A stretch of DNA of 64,000 nt from Maribellus luteus (GCF_003576475.1 NZ_QWGR01000012.1:86254-150253), one strand, 5' to 3'. Shown: positions 1 to 9,098, numbered from the stretch's first letter. The notes: a model not told the origin generated them from the letters alone. Numbers and translations: made by a program.

Positions 1-2
1 AT

Positions 3-1595
3 TTTTCACCTTTGCACAAAGAGATATTTTCCCTGCCCAATAAGACCAGCGAATACAGCCCTTATTTTTTGGGGGTATTGGGAATGTTTTATCAGCAATT
101 TAAAAAGGCTGAAAATGCAGATTCAATGCTGCTCGAGTTGATTTATTCGATCTATCAGGCCATTGAAAAGCTGGGTGCAGTGGTGAAAAGTACCCTCGAA
201 AATCAACAGCGCGAAATCAGCGAAGCAGTTTACTTTCGGCTTTTCTCGCAGTATCTGGGGCAGGTTTCGGTTTCGTTTGAAGGAGAGCCGCTGAGTGGGC
301 TTCAGGTAATGGGAATTCTGGAAACCCGCTGTCTTGATTTTGAAAACCTGATTATACTTGGGTTGAACGAAAACAAATGGCCGAGAAAATTTACGGCTCC
401 TTCGTTTATCCCTTTCAATATTCGCCTTGGTTTTGGCTTGCCCGGCATCGACGAACAGGATGCGATGTATGCCTATTATTTCTACCGGCTGGTGCAACGC
501 GCGAAGAATGTAACGGCCACCTATAGCGTGGTAAAAGAAGGGATTAATACGGGAGAACTCAGTCGTTACGGATATCAGCTCCAATACGATACGGTACATA
601 AACCCGAAATGCTAAACCTCGATTTTGCTTTTGCCAACGATCCGGTGGAAGGCATTCAGATGGAAAGCTCGTCCGAAATTGCGCAACGTTTGTTGGATAA
701 GAATACAGAGGATCATCCGCTTTCGCCAAGTGCGATCAACACCTATTTGAATTGCCGGTTAAAGTTCTATTTCCGCTATGTAGCTGGCCTGCCCGAGCCT
801 GATGAGGTGAAGGAAGAAATTGACGGGGTGGTTTTTGGGAACATTTTTCATGATACCATGGAGGCTTTGTATGCGCCGTTTGTCGGAAAGGTGATAGATA
901 AACCGGATCTGGACCGGATTCTGGCTGACAAGGTAAATCTTAACAATGAAATTACGCGCCAAATCGCTATTCACTACCTGAAATTAAAAGAGCCACTGAA
1001 GGGACCGGTGAAACTGGAAGGCGCCACTTTGCTGATTTTCGAAAATATAAAGACCTATTTGCGGCAGTTAATAAAGCGCGACAAGGAAATTGCTCCGTTT
1101 ACGATTATCAGCCTTGAAACCAAATATAAGCGAACTCTTCAGGTGCAGGGAAGGCCGGTTTGGGTAGGTGGAACCATCGACCGGGTAGACCAGCTCAAGG
1201 GTAAATACCGGGTGATCGATTACAAAACCGGGAAAGTGGAAAACCTGGTTTTAAACGATGTGAACGAGCTTTTTGAACGCGATGCAAAAGAACCTAAAAA
1301 AACAATTCTTCAGGCTTTGGTTTACGTGTGGGGGCTGGAAGGAAATGGAGCTGATAAGGAAGTCTATCCGGCCATATACGGTTTGCATAAGATTTTCGAA
1401 GAGAACTTTTCTCCTGATATTACCTTGAAAAAGGACAAAGCGGTAGTTACTTTTGATGAATTGAGAGAGGAGTTTGAAGAGCAGTTGCAGGATCTTGTTA
1501 CAGAAATTTATTCGGAAAAGAACGTATTTTACCAAACAGAGCACGCCGATAAATGCAAATATTGTCCGTATAACGGTATCTGCCGGCGGCATTAA
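3..1595 (+). CDS. PD-(D/E)XK nuclease family protein, AddB-like (5' truncated by window edge)
   Basis: C-terminal part of an AddB/RexB-like helicase-nuclease subunit that would act in double-strand break processing. The frame is open to the left edge, so the N-terminal helicase-like part is missing; the first possible start in view is a TTG at 12 and is probably not real. Numbering from that TTG: a lone cysteine at about C248 in NCRLKFYF, the GNIFHD motif near 277-282, nuclease residues D390 (GGTIDRVD) and D403/K405 (IDYKTGK), and a terminal C515-x2-C518-x5-C524. The four cysteines match the iron-sulphur staple of AddB nucleases. The partner AddA would be expected outside the window. The family call is firm; the exact subunit name is an inference because the N-terminus is unseen. 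Confidence 0.85.
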   Translation, partial: FSPLHKEIFSLPNKTSEYSPYFLGVLGMFYQQFKKAENADSMLLELIYSIYQAIEKLGAVVKSTLENQQREISEAVYFRLFSQYLGQVSVSFEGEPLSGLQVMGILETRCLDFENLIILGLNENKWPRKFTAPSFIPFNIRLGFGLPGIDEQDAMYAYYFYRLVQRAKNVTATYSVVKEGINTGELSRYGYQLQYDTVHKPEMLNLDFAFANDPVEGIQMESSSEIAQRLLDKNTEDHPLSPSAINTYLNCRLKFYFRYVAGLPEPDEVKEEIDGVVFGNIFHDTMEALYAPFVGKVIDKPDLDRILADKVNLNNEITRQIAIHYLKLKEPLKGPVKLEGATLLIFENIKTYLRQLIKRDKEIAPFTIISLETKYKRTLQVQGRPVWVGGTIDRVDQLKGKYRVIDYKTGKVENLVLNDVNELFERDAKEPKKTILQALVYVWGLEGNGADKEVYPAIYGLHKIFEENFSPDITLKKDKAVVTFDELREEFEEQLQDLVTEIYSEKNVFYQTEHADKCKYCPYNGICRRH

Positions 1596-1742
1596 CCCTT
1601 AGCATATAGCATTAAGAAGCATAAATGATTGAAATTAGATTGAAAACAGATGGATGAGGATTGATACAATCCCTTCAATCTCTTCAATCTGAATCAAGAT
1701 AAAATACCTTGCATCAAAAAGGTAAAAGTGAATTAAAAGGTT

Positions 1743-2372
1743 CTAGGTCAGGTTGGCGAGGTATTCCAATACCGGGAGCGTTCGAATATAGGCTTCTTCA
1801 TTGCTTTCCTCTTCGTCGAGCTCGAGTGTGATGGTTGGAATGTTTCTTTCCACGCCGCAATAGGTTCCAAAAGAGCCGGGAGTAGGGTAGCCAATATCAC
1901 CTAAAACCGGATAGCCACAGAGTTCCGAAATCTTTTCGGCAATTTCCCGAGCCGGACCATCGTAGTTTACCACTTTAAAAGGAGCATGGATGGTCATAAT
2001 CACATCAGGTTTGATGCGTTCAAGGATTTGAACCATGTAGCGCGTTTCCTCTTCGCTGGCCGCGCTTTCTCCAGAGAAATATTCGTTTTGCTCGGTTTTT
2101 TCCCAGTTTTTAGTCGGGTAATTCCGGTTTAGGTCCACTTTGTTGATGTTCTGGCGGGTATTGAGGCTCTTTCCCGAATGATTCAAACAAGGAATAAAAT
2201 AAAGCGCATTCTTAATTTCACTAAAATCGCCTTCTTCTAAATAGCGGTTGATAATGTATTCTCCCTGTTGTTCGTCGCCGTGGAAAACACCGATAATCAG
2301 AATTTTCTTTGATGGAAGGCTTTCCGTTGATCGTTCAATACATTCGATTTCCGGATAGGTATTTGCGTCCAT
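1743..2372 (-). CDS. M14-family zinc carboxypeptidase, MpaA-like
   Basis: Small cytoplasmic-looking M14 metallopeptidase of about 209 residues without a signal peptide. Visible motifs: HGDE (zinc ligands H31/E34 from the ATG at 2372), VDLNRNYP (the substrate-binding arginine motif), TIHAP (third zinc ligand) and TLELDEE near the C-terminus carrying the likely catalytic glutamate. The HGDE plus VDLNRNYP combination resembles murein tripeptide amidase MpaA, which removes the terminal diaminopimelate from recycled peptidoglycan peptides; the substrate here is inferred. It follows trmD. A GTG at 2393 would overlap the trmD stop by 8 bp, and the ATG at 2372 lies 13 bp past it; I prefer the ATG, but a coupled GTG start is possible. 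Confidence 0.8.
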   Translation of the reverse strand: MDANTYPEIECIERSTESLPSKKILIIGVFHGDEQQGEYIINRYLEEGDFSEIKNALYFIPCLNHSGKSLNTRQNINKVDLNRNYPTKNWEKTEQNEYFSGESAASEEETRYMVQILERIKPDVIMTIHAPFKVVNYDGPAREIAEKISELCGYPVLGDIGYPTPGSFGTYCGVERNIPTITLELDEEESNEEAYIRTLPVLEYLANLT

Positions 2373-2385
2373 GTTTGCGTGCTGT

Positions 2386-3075
2386 TTATTCACCTAAATA
2401 TTTTTTGTACAGATCGGGTCGCAGTTTTTTGGTTCGCTCCACTGCCTGCTCGTGTTTCCAGTCATCCACCAGCTGATCGTTTCCGCTTAGCAGAATTTCG
2501 GGCACTTTCATTCCCTTGTATTCGGCCGGGCGGGTATAAATGGGAGGACTCAGCAAATAATCTTGGAAAGAATCGGTGAGGGCAGAGGTTTCGTCCGAAA
2601 GTACGCCGGGAATCAGGCGAACAACGCTGTCGGTGATAATTGCCGCTGCCAGTTCGCCGCCGGTCAGCACATAGTCACCTACCGAAATTTCTTTGGTAAC
2701 ATAGGTATCCCGGATACGCTGGTCAATTCCTTTGTAGTGCCCGCAAAGGATGATAATGTTTTCGTAAAGCGAGAGAGAATTGGCTTCGCGCTGGTCAAAC
2801 AGCTTCCCGTCGGGAGTGGTAAAAATGATCTCGTCGTATTCGCGTTGTGCCTTCAGTGTTTCAATTGCCTTTTCTATGGGTTGAATGGCCATTACCATTC
2901 CGGCACCTTTCCCAAACGAATAATCATCTACCCGGCGGTGTTTATCCTCGGAGTAATCCCGCAGGTTGTGCAGGTGTATTTCAGCCAGTCCTTTTTCCTG
3001 AGCCCTTTTGATGATGGAATGGCTGAAGGGGCTTTCCAGAATTTCAGGCAAAACGGTTATAATGTCGATACGCAT
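2386..3075 (-). CDS. trmD: tRNA (guanine37-N1)-methyltransferase TrmD
   Basis: Methylates G37 next to the anticodon using S-adenosylmethionine, which prevents +1 frameshifting. At 229 residues it has normal family length. Diagnostic segments are the N-terminal [10 protein letters not shown], the [13 protein letters not shown] block, [10 protein letters not shown] at about 112-121 and [14 protein letters not shown] at about 131-144, which forms the trefoil-knot SAM site. It lies directly upstream of the M14 peptidase gene and probably shares its transcript. A consensus-like TAnnTTTG element sits 16 bases upstream of the ATG, so the leader would be very short. Unlike in proteobacteria, it is not next to rpsP, rimM or rplS here. 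Confidence 0.97.
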   Translation of the reverse strand: MRIDIITVLPEILESPFSHSIIKRAQEKGLAEIHLHNLRDYSEDKHRRVDDYSFGKGAGMVMAIQPIEKAIETLKAQREYDEIIFTTPDGKLFDQREANSLSLYENIIILCGHYKGIDQRIRDTYVTKEISVGDYVLTGGELAAAIITDSVVRLIPGVLSDETSALTDSFQDYLLSPPIYTRPAEYKGMKVPEILLSGNDQLVDDWKHEQAVERTKKLRPDLYKKYLGE

Positions 3076-3090
3076 TTTTCAAATTTTGCC

Positions 3091-3120
3091 CAAAGGTAAA
3101 AATAAATTCAGCGTCTCAAT
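3091..3120 (-). promoter_or_regulatory. Putative Bacteroidota-type promoter of trmD
   Basis: On the minus strand TACCTTTG (plus-strand CAAAGGTA, 3091-3098) matches the Bacteroidota -7 consensus TAnnTTTG exactly. ATTG (plus CAAT, 3117-3120) lies 18 bases further upstream as a weak -33 element. Transcription would start almost at the ATG. Confidence 0.45.
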
Positions 3121-3160
3121 CGCTTAATAGATACATCCAGAAAACTAGATAATATGTCAA

Positions 3161-3207
3161 TGAGTCATTTGTTTTTACTTAAAGATGACTATGTGTCATT
3201 TGTTTTT
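3161..3207. repeat. Paired 16-bp direct repeat upstream of hsp20
   Basis: TGAGTCATTTGTTTTT (3161-3176) and TGTGTCATTTGTTTTT (3192-3207) differ at one base and are spaced 31 bp start to start, close to three helical turns. They lie in the 252-bp gap between divergent trmD and hsp20, about 120 bp before the hsp20 start. The spacing is compatible with a dimeric regulator binding one DNA face. No known operator is recognised. Confidence 0.5.
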
Positions 3208-3327
3208 TGATGATTTTGTCGGATTTGACTTGAAAATTGGCTTTGGAATAAGAGTTGATTTAAATAGGGCAGATTCGGTTATCGAACGGAAAACAAAAAA
3301 ATAATTTAAAGAATAGGAGAGTAAGTC

Positions 3328-3774
3328 ATGAATTTAGTAAGATTTCAAAACCCACGTTACAGCACAAACAGAGTATTGGTTGACGAGTTGTTCAATAATT
3401 TTTTCAAAAACGATTACCACGAAAACTATGTGAAAAATTGTGCTTCACCAGCTACCAACGTTTTTGAAACGGAAAAAGAATTCAAAATTGAAATTCAGTT
3501 ACCGGGCTTCTCAAAAGAAGATTTGCAACTGAACTATCAGAATAACCTCTTATCCATTAAAGTGGAGAAGAAGGAAGAACAAGAAACAAAGGAAGAGTAT
3601 AAATACGCACACCGCGAATTCGGAGTTTACAATTTCGAGAAACAGTACCGTGTGCCCAAATCGGTTGATGCTGAAAAGATTGCGGCACGTTTCGAGAACG
3701 GAATTTTAGTAATTGGACTTCCAAAAAAGGAAGAAGCGCTGGAAAAAGCTCCGATCGAAATTAAGATTTCATAA
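3328..3774 (+). CDS. Hsp20 / alpha-crystallin small heat-shock protein
   Basis: ATP-independent holdase chaperone that binds unfolding proteins. It has 148 residues. The N-terminal arm (1-40, rich in Phe and Asn) precedes an alpha-crystallin domain at about 42-135, which starts at PATNVFETEKEFKIEIQLPG and includes the conserved GVYNFEKQYRVP strand and the ARFENGILVIGLPK segment carrying the A-x-x-x-N-G-x-L signature. The tail EAPIEIKIS-like end (APIEIKI) carries an I-x-I type anchor. The ATG at 3328 has a purine-rich AGGAGAG about 8 bases upstream. The gene stands alone between two repeats upstream and a strong terminator downstream, consistent with independent stress control. Confidence 0.95.
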   Translation: MNLVRFQNPRYSTNRVLVDELFNNFFKNDYHENYVKNCASPATNVFETEKEFKIEIQLPGFSKEDLQLNYQNNLLSIKVEKKEEQETKEEYKYAHREFGVYNFEKQYRVPKSVDAEKIAARFENGILVIGLPKKEEALEKAPIEIKIS

Positions 3775-3807
3775 TTGGTTTATTTGGGATAGGTTGATTT
3801 AAGTAGG

Positions 3808-3837
3808 CCCGTTCATCATCGATGAACGGGTTTTTTG
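3808..3837 (+). terminator. Rho-independent terminator of hsp20
   Basis: Perfect 10-bp stem CCCGTTCATC / GATGAACGGG (3808-3817 and 3821-3830) with a 3-base loop, followed by six T and a further T-rich stretch. Confidence 0.93.
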
Positions 3838-3875
3838 TTTTAAACCCGTAAACAATTACTTGGAATACTTAGCTG

Positions 3876-3914
3876 CATACTTATTTCATACTTCATACTT
3901 AAGTGTTATATTTA
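3876..3914 (+). promoter_or_regulatory. Putative araD-araB promoter with three CATACTT repeats
   Basis: CATACTT occurs at 3876-3882, 3887-3893 and 3894-3900. TTTC (3884-3887), a 19-base spacer and TATATTTA (3907-3914) resemble a Bacteroidota promoter (TTTG-N19-21-TAnnTTTG) with one mismatch in each element. The repeats overlap the -33 region and so could be operator sites; this is inference. Confidence 0.35.
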
Positions 3915-3962
3915 CGCTTAAGTTGGCTGGCAACCGACATGGATGAATAAAACTGAACTGTT

Positions 3963-4067
3963 ATGAATGCTCACTACCTGCTGATTTCTGTTATCTTAGG
4001 AAGCAAAACGGAAGCGTTTTTCAGAGCGGTTGCGGAATGCAACGGACAGGAAATAAAAAGGAGTTGA
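3963..4067 (+). CDS. Possible 34-residue leader ORF upstream of araD
   Basis: An ATG-initiated frame of 34 codons, [20 protein letters not shown] onward, ends in TGA at 4065-4067, one base before the araD ATG at 4069. The sequence AAAAAGGAG, the araD ribosome site, lies inside its last codons, so its translation could affect araD initiation. I recognise no family. It may be a chance frame; the only support is its position and the lack of any other use of this stretch. Confidence 0.25.
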   Translation: MNAHYLLISVILGSKTEAFFRAVAECNGQEIKRS

Positions 4068-4068
4068 T

Positions 4069-4752
4069 ATGCTTGAAAAGTTAAAAGAAGAAGTGTTTCA
4101 GGCAAATCTAGATCTGGTGAAGTACGGATTGGTGATTTTTACCTGGGGAAATGCAAGCGGAATCAGCCGTGAAAATGGCTTGGTCGTGATCAAACCGAGT
4201 GGCATTTCGTACGAAAAAATGAGACCCAAAGATATGGTCGTCCTTAATTTGTATGGCAAGGTGATAGAGGGAAAATTCAAAGCTTCGAGCGATGCTCCGA
4301 CGCACCTGGTACTTTATCGTCAGTTTGGGAATATTGGCGGGGTAGTGCACACGCATTCCGAATGGGCTACCAGCTGGGCACAGGCCGGGAAAGACATTCC
4401 GGCGATTGGAACAACGCATGCCGATTATTTTGACGGGGAAATTCCCTGCACTCGCAAAATGAGAAAAGAAGAAATTGAAAAAGAATATGAACTGGAAACC
4501 GGGAAAGTGATTGTTGAACGTTTCAAAGGGCTTAATCCCGATTCCATTCCGGGAGTGTTGGTGAATAATCACGGGCCTTTCTCCTGGGGGGCCGATGTGC
4601 ACAACGCAGTTCATAATGCGGTAGTAATGGAAGAGGTCGCGAAAATGGCTTTCCGTAGTTTTGTTCTTAACCCGGAAACTACCATGGATCAGGTATTGCT
4701 CGATAAACATTTTCTTCGCAAGCACGGAAAAGATGCTTATTACGGACAATGA
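4069..4752 (+). CDS. araD: L-ribulose-5-phosphate 4-epimerase
   Basis: Converts L-ribulose 5-phosphate to D-xylulose 5-phosphate by retro-aldol chemistry, the last step of L-arabinose catabolism. It has 227 residues, normal for the class II aldolase family. Landmarks: SSDAPTHL (catalytic Asp), [14 protein letters not shown] with the first two zinc histidines near 96-98, [26 protein letters not shown] with the third histidine near 170, and the terminal [11 protein letters not shown] containing the catalytic tyrosine. These match E. coli AraD closely. The start has an unusually good AAGGAG for a Bacteroidota gene. araB follows 54 bp later; the isomerase araA is not in this window. Confidence 0.96.
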   Translation: MLEKLKEEVFQANLDLVKYGLVIFTWGNASGISRENGLVVIKPSGISYEKMRPKDMVVLNLYGKVIEGKFKASSDAPTHLVLYRQFGNIGGVVHTHSEWATSWAQAGKDIPAIGTTHADYFDGEIPCTRKMRKEEIEKEYELETGKVIVERFKGLNPDSIPGVLVNNHGPFSWGADVHNAVHNAVVMEEVAKMAFRSFVLNPETTMDQVLLDKHFLRKHGKDAYYGQ

Positions 4753-4806
4753 CTGAGACTTCAATTAAAACACAAAAAATCAATAATAAAATCAAATTAA
4801 AACTCA

Positions 4807-6477
4807 ATGGCAAAATACACTATTGGATTGGATTATGGCTCAGACTCGGTGCGATCGCTGATCGTAAATGTTGAAACGGGAGAAGAAGTGGCAAGTGTTG
4901 TTTTTAATTATCCGCGCTGGCAAAAGCAGGAATACTGCAATGCGCATGATAACCGCTTCCGTCAGCATCCGAAAGATTACCTGGAAGGATTGGAATATAC
5001 AATTGTGGAAGCCCTGAAACAGGCGCCTCAGGGAGTTGCCGAAAACATTGTGGGCATTTCGGTTGACACAACCGGATCTACCCCGGTGGCAGTGGATGAA
5101 AAAGGAACGCCACTTTCCCTGACTCCGGGTTTTGAGGAAAATCCAAATGCCATGTTTGTGCTTTGGAAAGACCACACAGCGGTAAAAGAAGCCGATGAAA
5201 TCAATAAACTGGCAAAAGAATGGGAAGTAGACTTTACCAAATATGAAGGTGGAATCTATTCGTCGGAATGGTTTTGGGCGAAACTGTTGCACGTAATCCG
5301 CGAAGATGCCGGAGTTTACCGCGCAGCGTATTCCTGGGTGGAGCATTGCGATTGGATCCCGGCGCTGTTAACCGGCAATACCCATCCCAAAACATTGAAA
5401 CGGAGTCGTTGTGCTGCAGGGCACAAAGCCATGTGGCACGAGGCTTTTGGCGGACTTCCATCGGAAGAGTTTTTGGTGGCGCTCGACCCGATGCTGGCCG
5501 GTTTAAGAGACCGCCTGTACAAGGATACATTTACTTGCGATGTTTCAGCGGGCACACTTACCAAAGAATGGGCTGAAAAGCTTGGGTTGTCAACCGATGT
5601 TGTAGTCGGTGTTGGCGCTTTTGATGCACACCTGGGTGCTGTTGGTGCTGAGATTGAACCTTATTACGTCTCGAAAGTGATGGGAACTTCCACCTGTGAT
5701 ATGTTGATTACACCCATGGATGAAGTCGGTAGCAAGGTGGTGGCCGGAATTTGTGGTCAGGTGGATGGTTCGATCGTTCCCGGAATGCTGGGACTGGAAG
5801 CCGGACAATCGGCGTTTGGGGATATTTATGCCTGGTTTAAGCGTGTGTTGGAGTGGCCGCTGAAGAATATTCTGGCTGAAACTTCGCTGGTGGATGAAGC
5901 CACCAAACAAAAGCTGCTGGATGAGACTTCGGATAAGATCATCGCCAAGTTAAGCGAAGAAGCGGCAAAAGTTCCTATTTCGGAAAGTGGTATTGTGGCG
6001 CTCGACTGGATGAACGGCCGTCGTACACCGGATGCCAACCAGGCATTGAAAGGAGCGATCGCCGGGTTGAATCTCGGTTCGGATGCACCCCGCATTTTCA
6101 GGGCACTTGTGGAGGCGACTGCTTTTGGTTCAAAAGCAATCAACGATCGCTTTATTTCGGAAGGAGTTCGCATTGATGGTGTGATTGCTTTGGGGGGCGT
6201 TGCTAAAAAATCGCCGCTGGTGATGCAAATTGTAGCCGATGTACTAAACATGCCAATTAAGGTGGCTCGTTCGGAACAGGCTTGTGCATTGGGATCGGCT
6301 ATGGCTGCCGCAGTTGTTGCCGGTGTTTACCCCAGTATGGCTGAAGCTCAGCAAAAAATGGGAGGTGGAATTGAAACAGAATATCACCCTATTCCGGAAA
6401 ATGTAGAGAAGTACAAGGTGTTGTACGAAAAGTACAGGAAATTCGGAAAGTTTATCGAGTTCGATTTTACAGCATAA
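4807..6477 (+). CDS. araB: Ribulokinase
   Basis: ATP-dependent phosphorylation of L-ribulose to L-ribulose 5-phosphate, giving the AraD substrate. At 556 residues it is a full-length FGGY-family kinase. The N-terminal IGLDYGSDSVRSLIV phosphate-binding segment, NPNAMFVLWKDHTAV, GGIYSSEWFWAKLLH, VGVGAFDAHLGAVGAE with the catalytic Asp, MGTSTCDML, GLEAGQSAFGDIYAWF and DWMNGRRTPDAN all match the AraB subfamily rather than xylulo- or glycerol kinase. It is transcribed with araD. No terminator is evident directly after the stop; a palindromic MITE-like element begins at the very next base. Confidence 0.96.
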   Translation: MAKYTIGLDYGSDSVRSLIVNVETGEEVASVVFNYPRWQKQEYCNAHDNRFRQHPKDYLEGLEYTIVEALKQAPQGVAENIVGISVDTTGSTPVAVDEKGTPLSLTPGFEENPNAMFVLWKDHTAVKEADEINKLAKEWEVDFTKYEGGIYSSEWFWAKLLHVIREDAGVYRAAYSWVEHCDWIPALLTGNTHPKTLKRSRCAAGHKAMWHEAFGGLPSEEFLVALDPMLAGLRDRLYKDTFTCDVSAGTLTKEWAEKLGLSTDVVVGVGAFDAHLGAVGAEIEPYYVSKVMGTSTCDMLITPMDEVGSKVVAGICGQVDGSIVPGMLGLEAGQSAFGDIYAWFKRVLEWPLKNILAETSLVDEATKQKLLDETSDKIIAKLSEEAAKVPISESGIVALDWMNGRRTPDANQALKGAIAGLNLGSDAPRIFRALVEATAFGSKAINDRFISEGVRIDGVIALGGVAKKSPLVMQIVADVLNMPIKVARSEQACALGSAMAAAVVAGVYPSMAEAQQKMGGGIETEYHPIPENVEKYKVLYEKYRKFGKFIEFDFTA

Positions 6478-6641
6478 AAAGAAGGGGCTGTCCAGAAAGT
6501 AAATGTCACGCAAAGCGCGCCAAGATTTACTCAAAAGTACGCAAAAGGAGAAGCCGATTATGAGGATTCTGCGACCTTTGCGCTTCTTTTGTGCCTTTGC
6601 GTGAAATTGATTTTACCAACTTTTTGGACAAGCCCTTCTTT
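6478..6641. repeat. MITE-like 164-bp palindromic element between araB and GH9
   Basis: Imperfect terminal inverted repeats at 6478-6500 and 6619-6641 (20 of 23 positions match; core AAGAAGGG...GTCC / GGACA..CCCTTCTT). Inside them a second, perfect pair TCACGCAAAG (6506-6515) and CTTTGCGTGA (6595-6604). No coding capacity. It starts one base after the araB stop and ends seven bases from the GH9 stop, so it fills the whole gap between convergent genes and may also act as a bidirectional stem-loop. CGCAAAG-type arms recur at 18547-18607. Confidence 0.7.
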
Positions 6642-6647
6642 GTTCAT

Positions 6648-9098
6648 TCAAAATTCAGCTATTAACGACAGCCATTTGGTGGCTGAAGAATTCCAGACTT
6701 CTTTGTAGGTTGCCGTATTAAATTGCGGCCAGTAGGGAGTGTCCTCATTGAATTTCGATTGCATACCCACCGGAATGGCTCCTACTGTTTCACCCGGCAA
6801 AGCGGTATAAAGCTGCGGGTAGTTACTGCCTTCGCCCCAGATAAGCGATTGCCCAAAGGGATTTTTGCCAACAATCCAGAACAACTGTTGTTCGGCGATG
6901 TCCATTAATTCCGGGTCGTTCAGAAATCGGCCACACAAGGCAGCTGCTTTGCCGGTAGATAAGTGAACCGCAGCATTTCCTTTAAACGAAAACCATACAG
7001 GAAAAGCTCGCAGATAATGTTGTTCGTCCAGTTTTACCCCGTTTTCGAGTTGCTCTTTGTAATCTTTTGCCGCTCCTTTCGAAATTCCAACCTGTACCTT
7101 GTAAAAATTAAGCGAATCTTTTACTTCGTCAATGTGGTACACGCCGCTTGGGAGCATTCCGTACGGGGCAACATATTGCATGATGGTTTTCAGGTAATTG
7201 GCGTAAAGCTCAATCGACTGTTTCCATTTTTGATAATCGGGATGATCGGGCTGCGTTTCACAAAGGGTTGTGAGCGCCTGCATGTAAACATGATCGCGTG
7301 ATTGATGGGTGTAATGCACAATCGATTTTTTGTTGAGGTCGCGGTAAAAGAATCCACACAGTTTGTCCTTGTCATTAATCGGAATGACCCGCTGGCAATC
7401 AAGAGTGTATTGAATGGAATTAGCGGCTTCGTTGGCATAGTGCTTATCACCGGTTAAGCGATAAAGCTGGCTGGCGGTGTAGGAAATATTGGCTATGTAC
7501 TGGCTGTTGGAAGCCATTGCTGCATGATCTCCGCCACCACCTCCGCTGAGTTCGTCAAACCCCAGTTCGTCGAAACGTTTTTTGGCAAACGCGTAATCTT
7601 CAATGGCAACTTTCCGGAGATGTTGTTTTAACATCGGGTCGTCGTTAATAGCCATTGCAGCAGCTGCCTCTATTCCCGAAAAAAGGAAGTTCTCGAAGGC
7701 ACGGTTGTGCACGCGTACCCTTCGGCGTTTGGTGGAATCGTCTTTGGTATTAATAAAACCGTCGGTCCATAAATTGGTTCCCCAGGTTTGTGCTCGGTAA
7801 CCATCACCCAACCGTGTTTTGAGGATAAAATCTATTCCCCATTCGGCTTCTTCCATCAGGCGCAGGTATAGATCGGTATTGTTTTTTTCTTTCGCAGTTT
7901 GAGCCATTTCAATGAGTGCCAATGCTAATTCTCCCGACTGTAAAACCTGTTGCGACATATCAGCCGCATCGTGCCAGCCGCCGTTTAAGGCAAAGAGTTG
8001 CCCATTGTGTGTGCCGTTCAGGTCGGTGTGGCAAACACCGTGTTTCCCCGGAACGGGGTAGCCGCAGCGTTCACAAAACACAAAATTCAGCACCCGCCAC
8101 GCCGAATCTTCCCAAACGTTCGGATCGATGTAAAATGGCTGACTCTCAGAATTTCCTATCCGGATAAAATAGCGGCCGGTGTGTTTGAAGTCGCTAAAAT
8201 CAAGGGTTTCAAAGTCTCCGGTTTTCGTTTTTTCTTTTTGAATGTCACCTTTATAAACAACGCCTGATGTTTGGTAGTCGACAAGCTGAAAACGTCCGTT
8301 GTTGCTGTGGACAGTTGAAATGGCGGTTTTTCGGCTGTCGGGACGGTAGCCGGTGGTGGAAAAGATGATTCTGTTGGGAGCGGGTTGCCAGCCACTTACC
8401 ACTTCCGGGTTTTCAACCGTTTCAAGCGCAACGGCATCAATGTCAAATTTCAGTGAATCGCCCATGGTGCGTTCTTTCCCAAATACCTCGATCGCAAACG
8501 AAAGCTTGGTTACTTTATCCCGGGGAAGTTCGGTCATTTCAACAAAACACTCGTTCCACTGGCCGTTAATCAGGTTTATTTCATGGTAGCCTTCACGACC
8601 GTATTTATCGGGCACTTTTACCATGCCGTCGTTTTCAACATAAAGATTCAGGTAGATACTTCGCGCACCTTCGCATTCGGGGTAAACATACACCTTAATC
8701 CGGTTGTATTTTCCCCAGTTAACGCCTCCCACATCAAAGCTGGCCAGCGAAGTCCCAAAGCCAAGTCCCCAGCCTAAAAACTGCGGATAAGTGGTGGGTG
8801 CAGCCAGGTGCATGCTGTGGGTACCGTTAATACACCGTTCGTCTGTAATCGTCATATTGCCAATTCCTTTGTGCGACCAGCCAATAAGGTTCTCCATATC
8901 GCAAAGCATATCGGATTGAAGCACTTTTTTGGTCAGGCCAAACGATTCGTACGATTTACTGTAGTCCAAAGGCAGTGGACGATGTACATAGCCTGTGCTA
9001 ATTATATCCTCCCTGAGTTGTTGGTCAACCTGAGCGAGAACAAAAGAGGAAGGAAACAGGATCAGAAACACAACGGCGGTGGTAATAAGCTTATTCAT
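6648..9098 (-). CDS. Exported glycoside hydrolase family 9 (endoglucanase-type cellulase)
   Basis: Hydrolyses beta-1,4-glucans (cellulose, mixed-linkage or similar glucan) by the inverting mechanism. It has 816 residues with a signal peptide (1-22, cut near VLAQ). Residues about 30-235 form a beta-rich region that looks like a carbohydrate-binding or galactose-binding-like module. Residues 240-330 look like the Ig-like CelD_N domain (ending FIRIGNSESQPFYID). The GH9 (alpha/alpha)6 barrel follows from about 335. Catalytic features: GGWHDAAD at 373-380 (nucleophile-water Asp pair), IVGKNPFGQSLIWG, and KEVWNSS with the proton-donor glutamate at about E800. It has no SusCD partner nearby. Substrate range cannot be set from sequence alone. 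Confidence 0.92.
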   Translation of the reverse strand: MNKLITTAVVFLILFPSSFVLAQVDQQLREDIISTGYVHRPLPLDYSKSYESFGLTKKVLQSDMLCDMENLIGWSHKGIGNMTITDERCINGTHSMHLAAPTTYPQFLGWGLGFGTSLASFDVGGVNWGKYNRIKVYVYPECEGARSIYLNLYVENDGMVKVPDKYGREGYHEINLINGQWNECFVEMTELPRDKVTKLSFAIEVFGKERTMGDSLKFDIDAVALETVENPEVVSGWQPAPNRIIFSTTGYRPDSRKTAISTVHSNNGRFQLVDYQTSGVVYKGDIQKEKTKTGDFETLDFSDFKHTGRYFIRIGNSESQPFYIDPNVWEDSAWRVLNFVFCERCGYPVPGKHGVCHTDLNGTHNGQLFALNGGWHDAADMSQQVLQSGELALALIEMAQTAKEKNNTDLYLRLMEEAEWGIDFILKTRLGDGYRAQTWGTNLWTDGFINTKDDSTKRRRVRVHNRAFENFLFSGIEAAAAMAINDDPMLKQHLRKVAIEDYAFAKKRFDELGFDELSGGGGGDHAAMASNSQYIANISYTASQLYRLTGDKHYANEAANSIQYTLDCQRVIPINDKDKLCGFFYRDLNKKSIVHYTHQSRDHVYMQALTTLCETQPDHPDYQKWKQSIELYANYLKTIMQYVAPYGMLPSGVYHIDEVKDSLNFYKVQVGISKGAAKDYKEQLENGVKLDEQHYLRAFPVWFSFKGNAAVHLSTGKAAALCGRFLNDPELMDIAEQQLFWIVGKNPFGQSLIWGEGSNYPQLYTALPGETVGAIPVGMQSKFNEDTPYWPQFNTATYKEVWNSSATKWLSLIAEF

